A DNA stretch of 64,000 bases from assembly GCA_030248065.1 (NCBI GenBank), contig JASAMV010002510.1, positions 1-64,000 of the forward strand. The letters are read 5' to 3'. The DNA is from Rhynchonema sp. JSB1_4. Lineage: Eukaryota; Nematoda; Chromadorea; Monhysterida; Xyalidae. Under the pieces are notes generated by a model, which was not told the origin of the DNA, searched no databases, and worked only from the letters and a program-made list of their open reading frames with translations. Numbering within the stretch: the stretch's first letter is position 1; the number at the start of each line of letters is the position of its first letter. The position numbers and the translations under genes were made by a program. Of the stretch, positions 63,637 through 64,000 are shown one piece after another.

Positions 63637-64000
63637 TCGAGGGTAGGTGATCGAAACGAGGATCAGTTGCTGGCAAAGATACTGGAATCAAAATTGAATG
63701 AAGAAAGAGAATACAGATGCAAACCAGACACGCTGGCCGCACCAGGCCTCCGATTTGGAATAAAAGCGACGTCTAAATTTCAAAAGAAGAACATGAGACA
63801 GACGTCCTGCTCAGTTTGCAGAATGAAGGGACACAATCGAAACGTGCTGAACGGTGTGGAAATTCAGAATAGCAAATCTGTTCATGATAACGATTCTGAC
63901 GTGATCAGACACAGAACTCGCAGTGCGCACATTGTTCCCGTTCCACGAACAATGCGTCGCATAGGGGCCAGAATTGGGTCACGTGAGACTGTATACATAG
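63637..64000 (+). CDS. Open frame at window edge with degenerate zinc-knuckle motif
   Basis: A frame of 121 codons without stop runs off the right edge. It has a helical, charged start (EDQLLAKILESKLNEEREY), then TSCSVCRMKGHNRN, which resembles a CCHC zinc knuckle (C-x2-C-x4-H) but lacks the last Cys. There is no ATG near its start, so it would be an internal exon or part of a transposon. I cannot name it. Confidence 0.3.

Overview
This is a eukaryotic nuclear window, most likely from a nematode. Interstitial TTAGGC/GCCTAA hexamers (the nematode telomere unit) recur at about 5.2, 5.65, 12.5-12.8 and 57.5 kb. The FOXO gene has the two alternative forkhead half-domains known from Caenorhabditis daf-16a and daf-16b. 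Genes are split by short GT-AG introns, and many 5' splice sites are weak (GTTGG, GTCGG). All gene models are read by eye; exon joins were kept when phase, GT/AG and family alignment agreed.

Layout. Positions 1-9.4 kb are a transposon graveyard: two copies of one CR1/L2-like LINE on the minus strand and a stack of small terminal-inverted-repeat (TIR) elements with perfect 8-bp target duplications, several inserted inside one another. Positions 9.9-17.1 kb hold plus-strand genes: a GET1/WRB homologue (tail-anchored protein insertion), an ARB2A/FAM172A-like gene, and a doubtful two-exon gene. Positions 17.4-20.1 kb hold two minus-strand Kazal-like paralogues. At 20.7-21.2 kb lies a diverged duplicate of the 3' end of SMU1, possibly captured as the last exon of another gene; complete SMU1 (13 exons, 514 aa) is at 23.6-27.6 kb. 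The GRASP55/65 Golgi protein gene runs 28.5-35.8 kb with transposon-filled introns. Positions 37.6-39.0 kb hold a small multi-span membrane protein ending in a PPPY motif, and 39.1-41.6 kb a leishmanolysin-family metalloprotease. Positions 42.6-46.1 kb encode a putative receptor with a C-type-lectin-like region, a sushi domain and one membrane span. From 47.7 kb to at least 61.7 kb is the FOXO/DAF-16 gene; isoform a begins at 51,995, isoform b begins further upstream and its first exon was not found. Positions 55-57.3 kb hold a LINE relic between two inverted repeats inside a FOXO intron.

How the genes relate. They are ordinary single-copy nuclear genes: splicing (SMU1), possible co-transcriptional RNA control (ARB2A), secretory pathway (GET1, GRASP), secreted or surface proteins (Kazal, protease, lectin receptor), and insulin-signalling output (FOXO). 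I see no operon-like arrangement. The most distinctive features are the conserved FOXO double-forkhead arrangement, the SMU1 tail duplication, and the nested 8-bp-TSD element family, whose interiors carry head-to-head telomere-like TTAGGCCTAA motifs.
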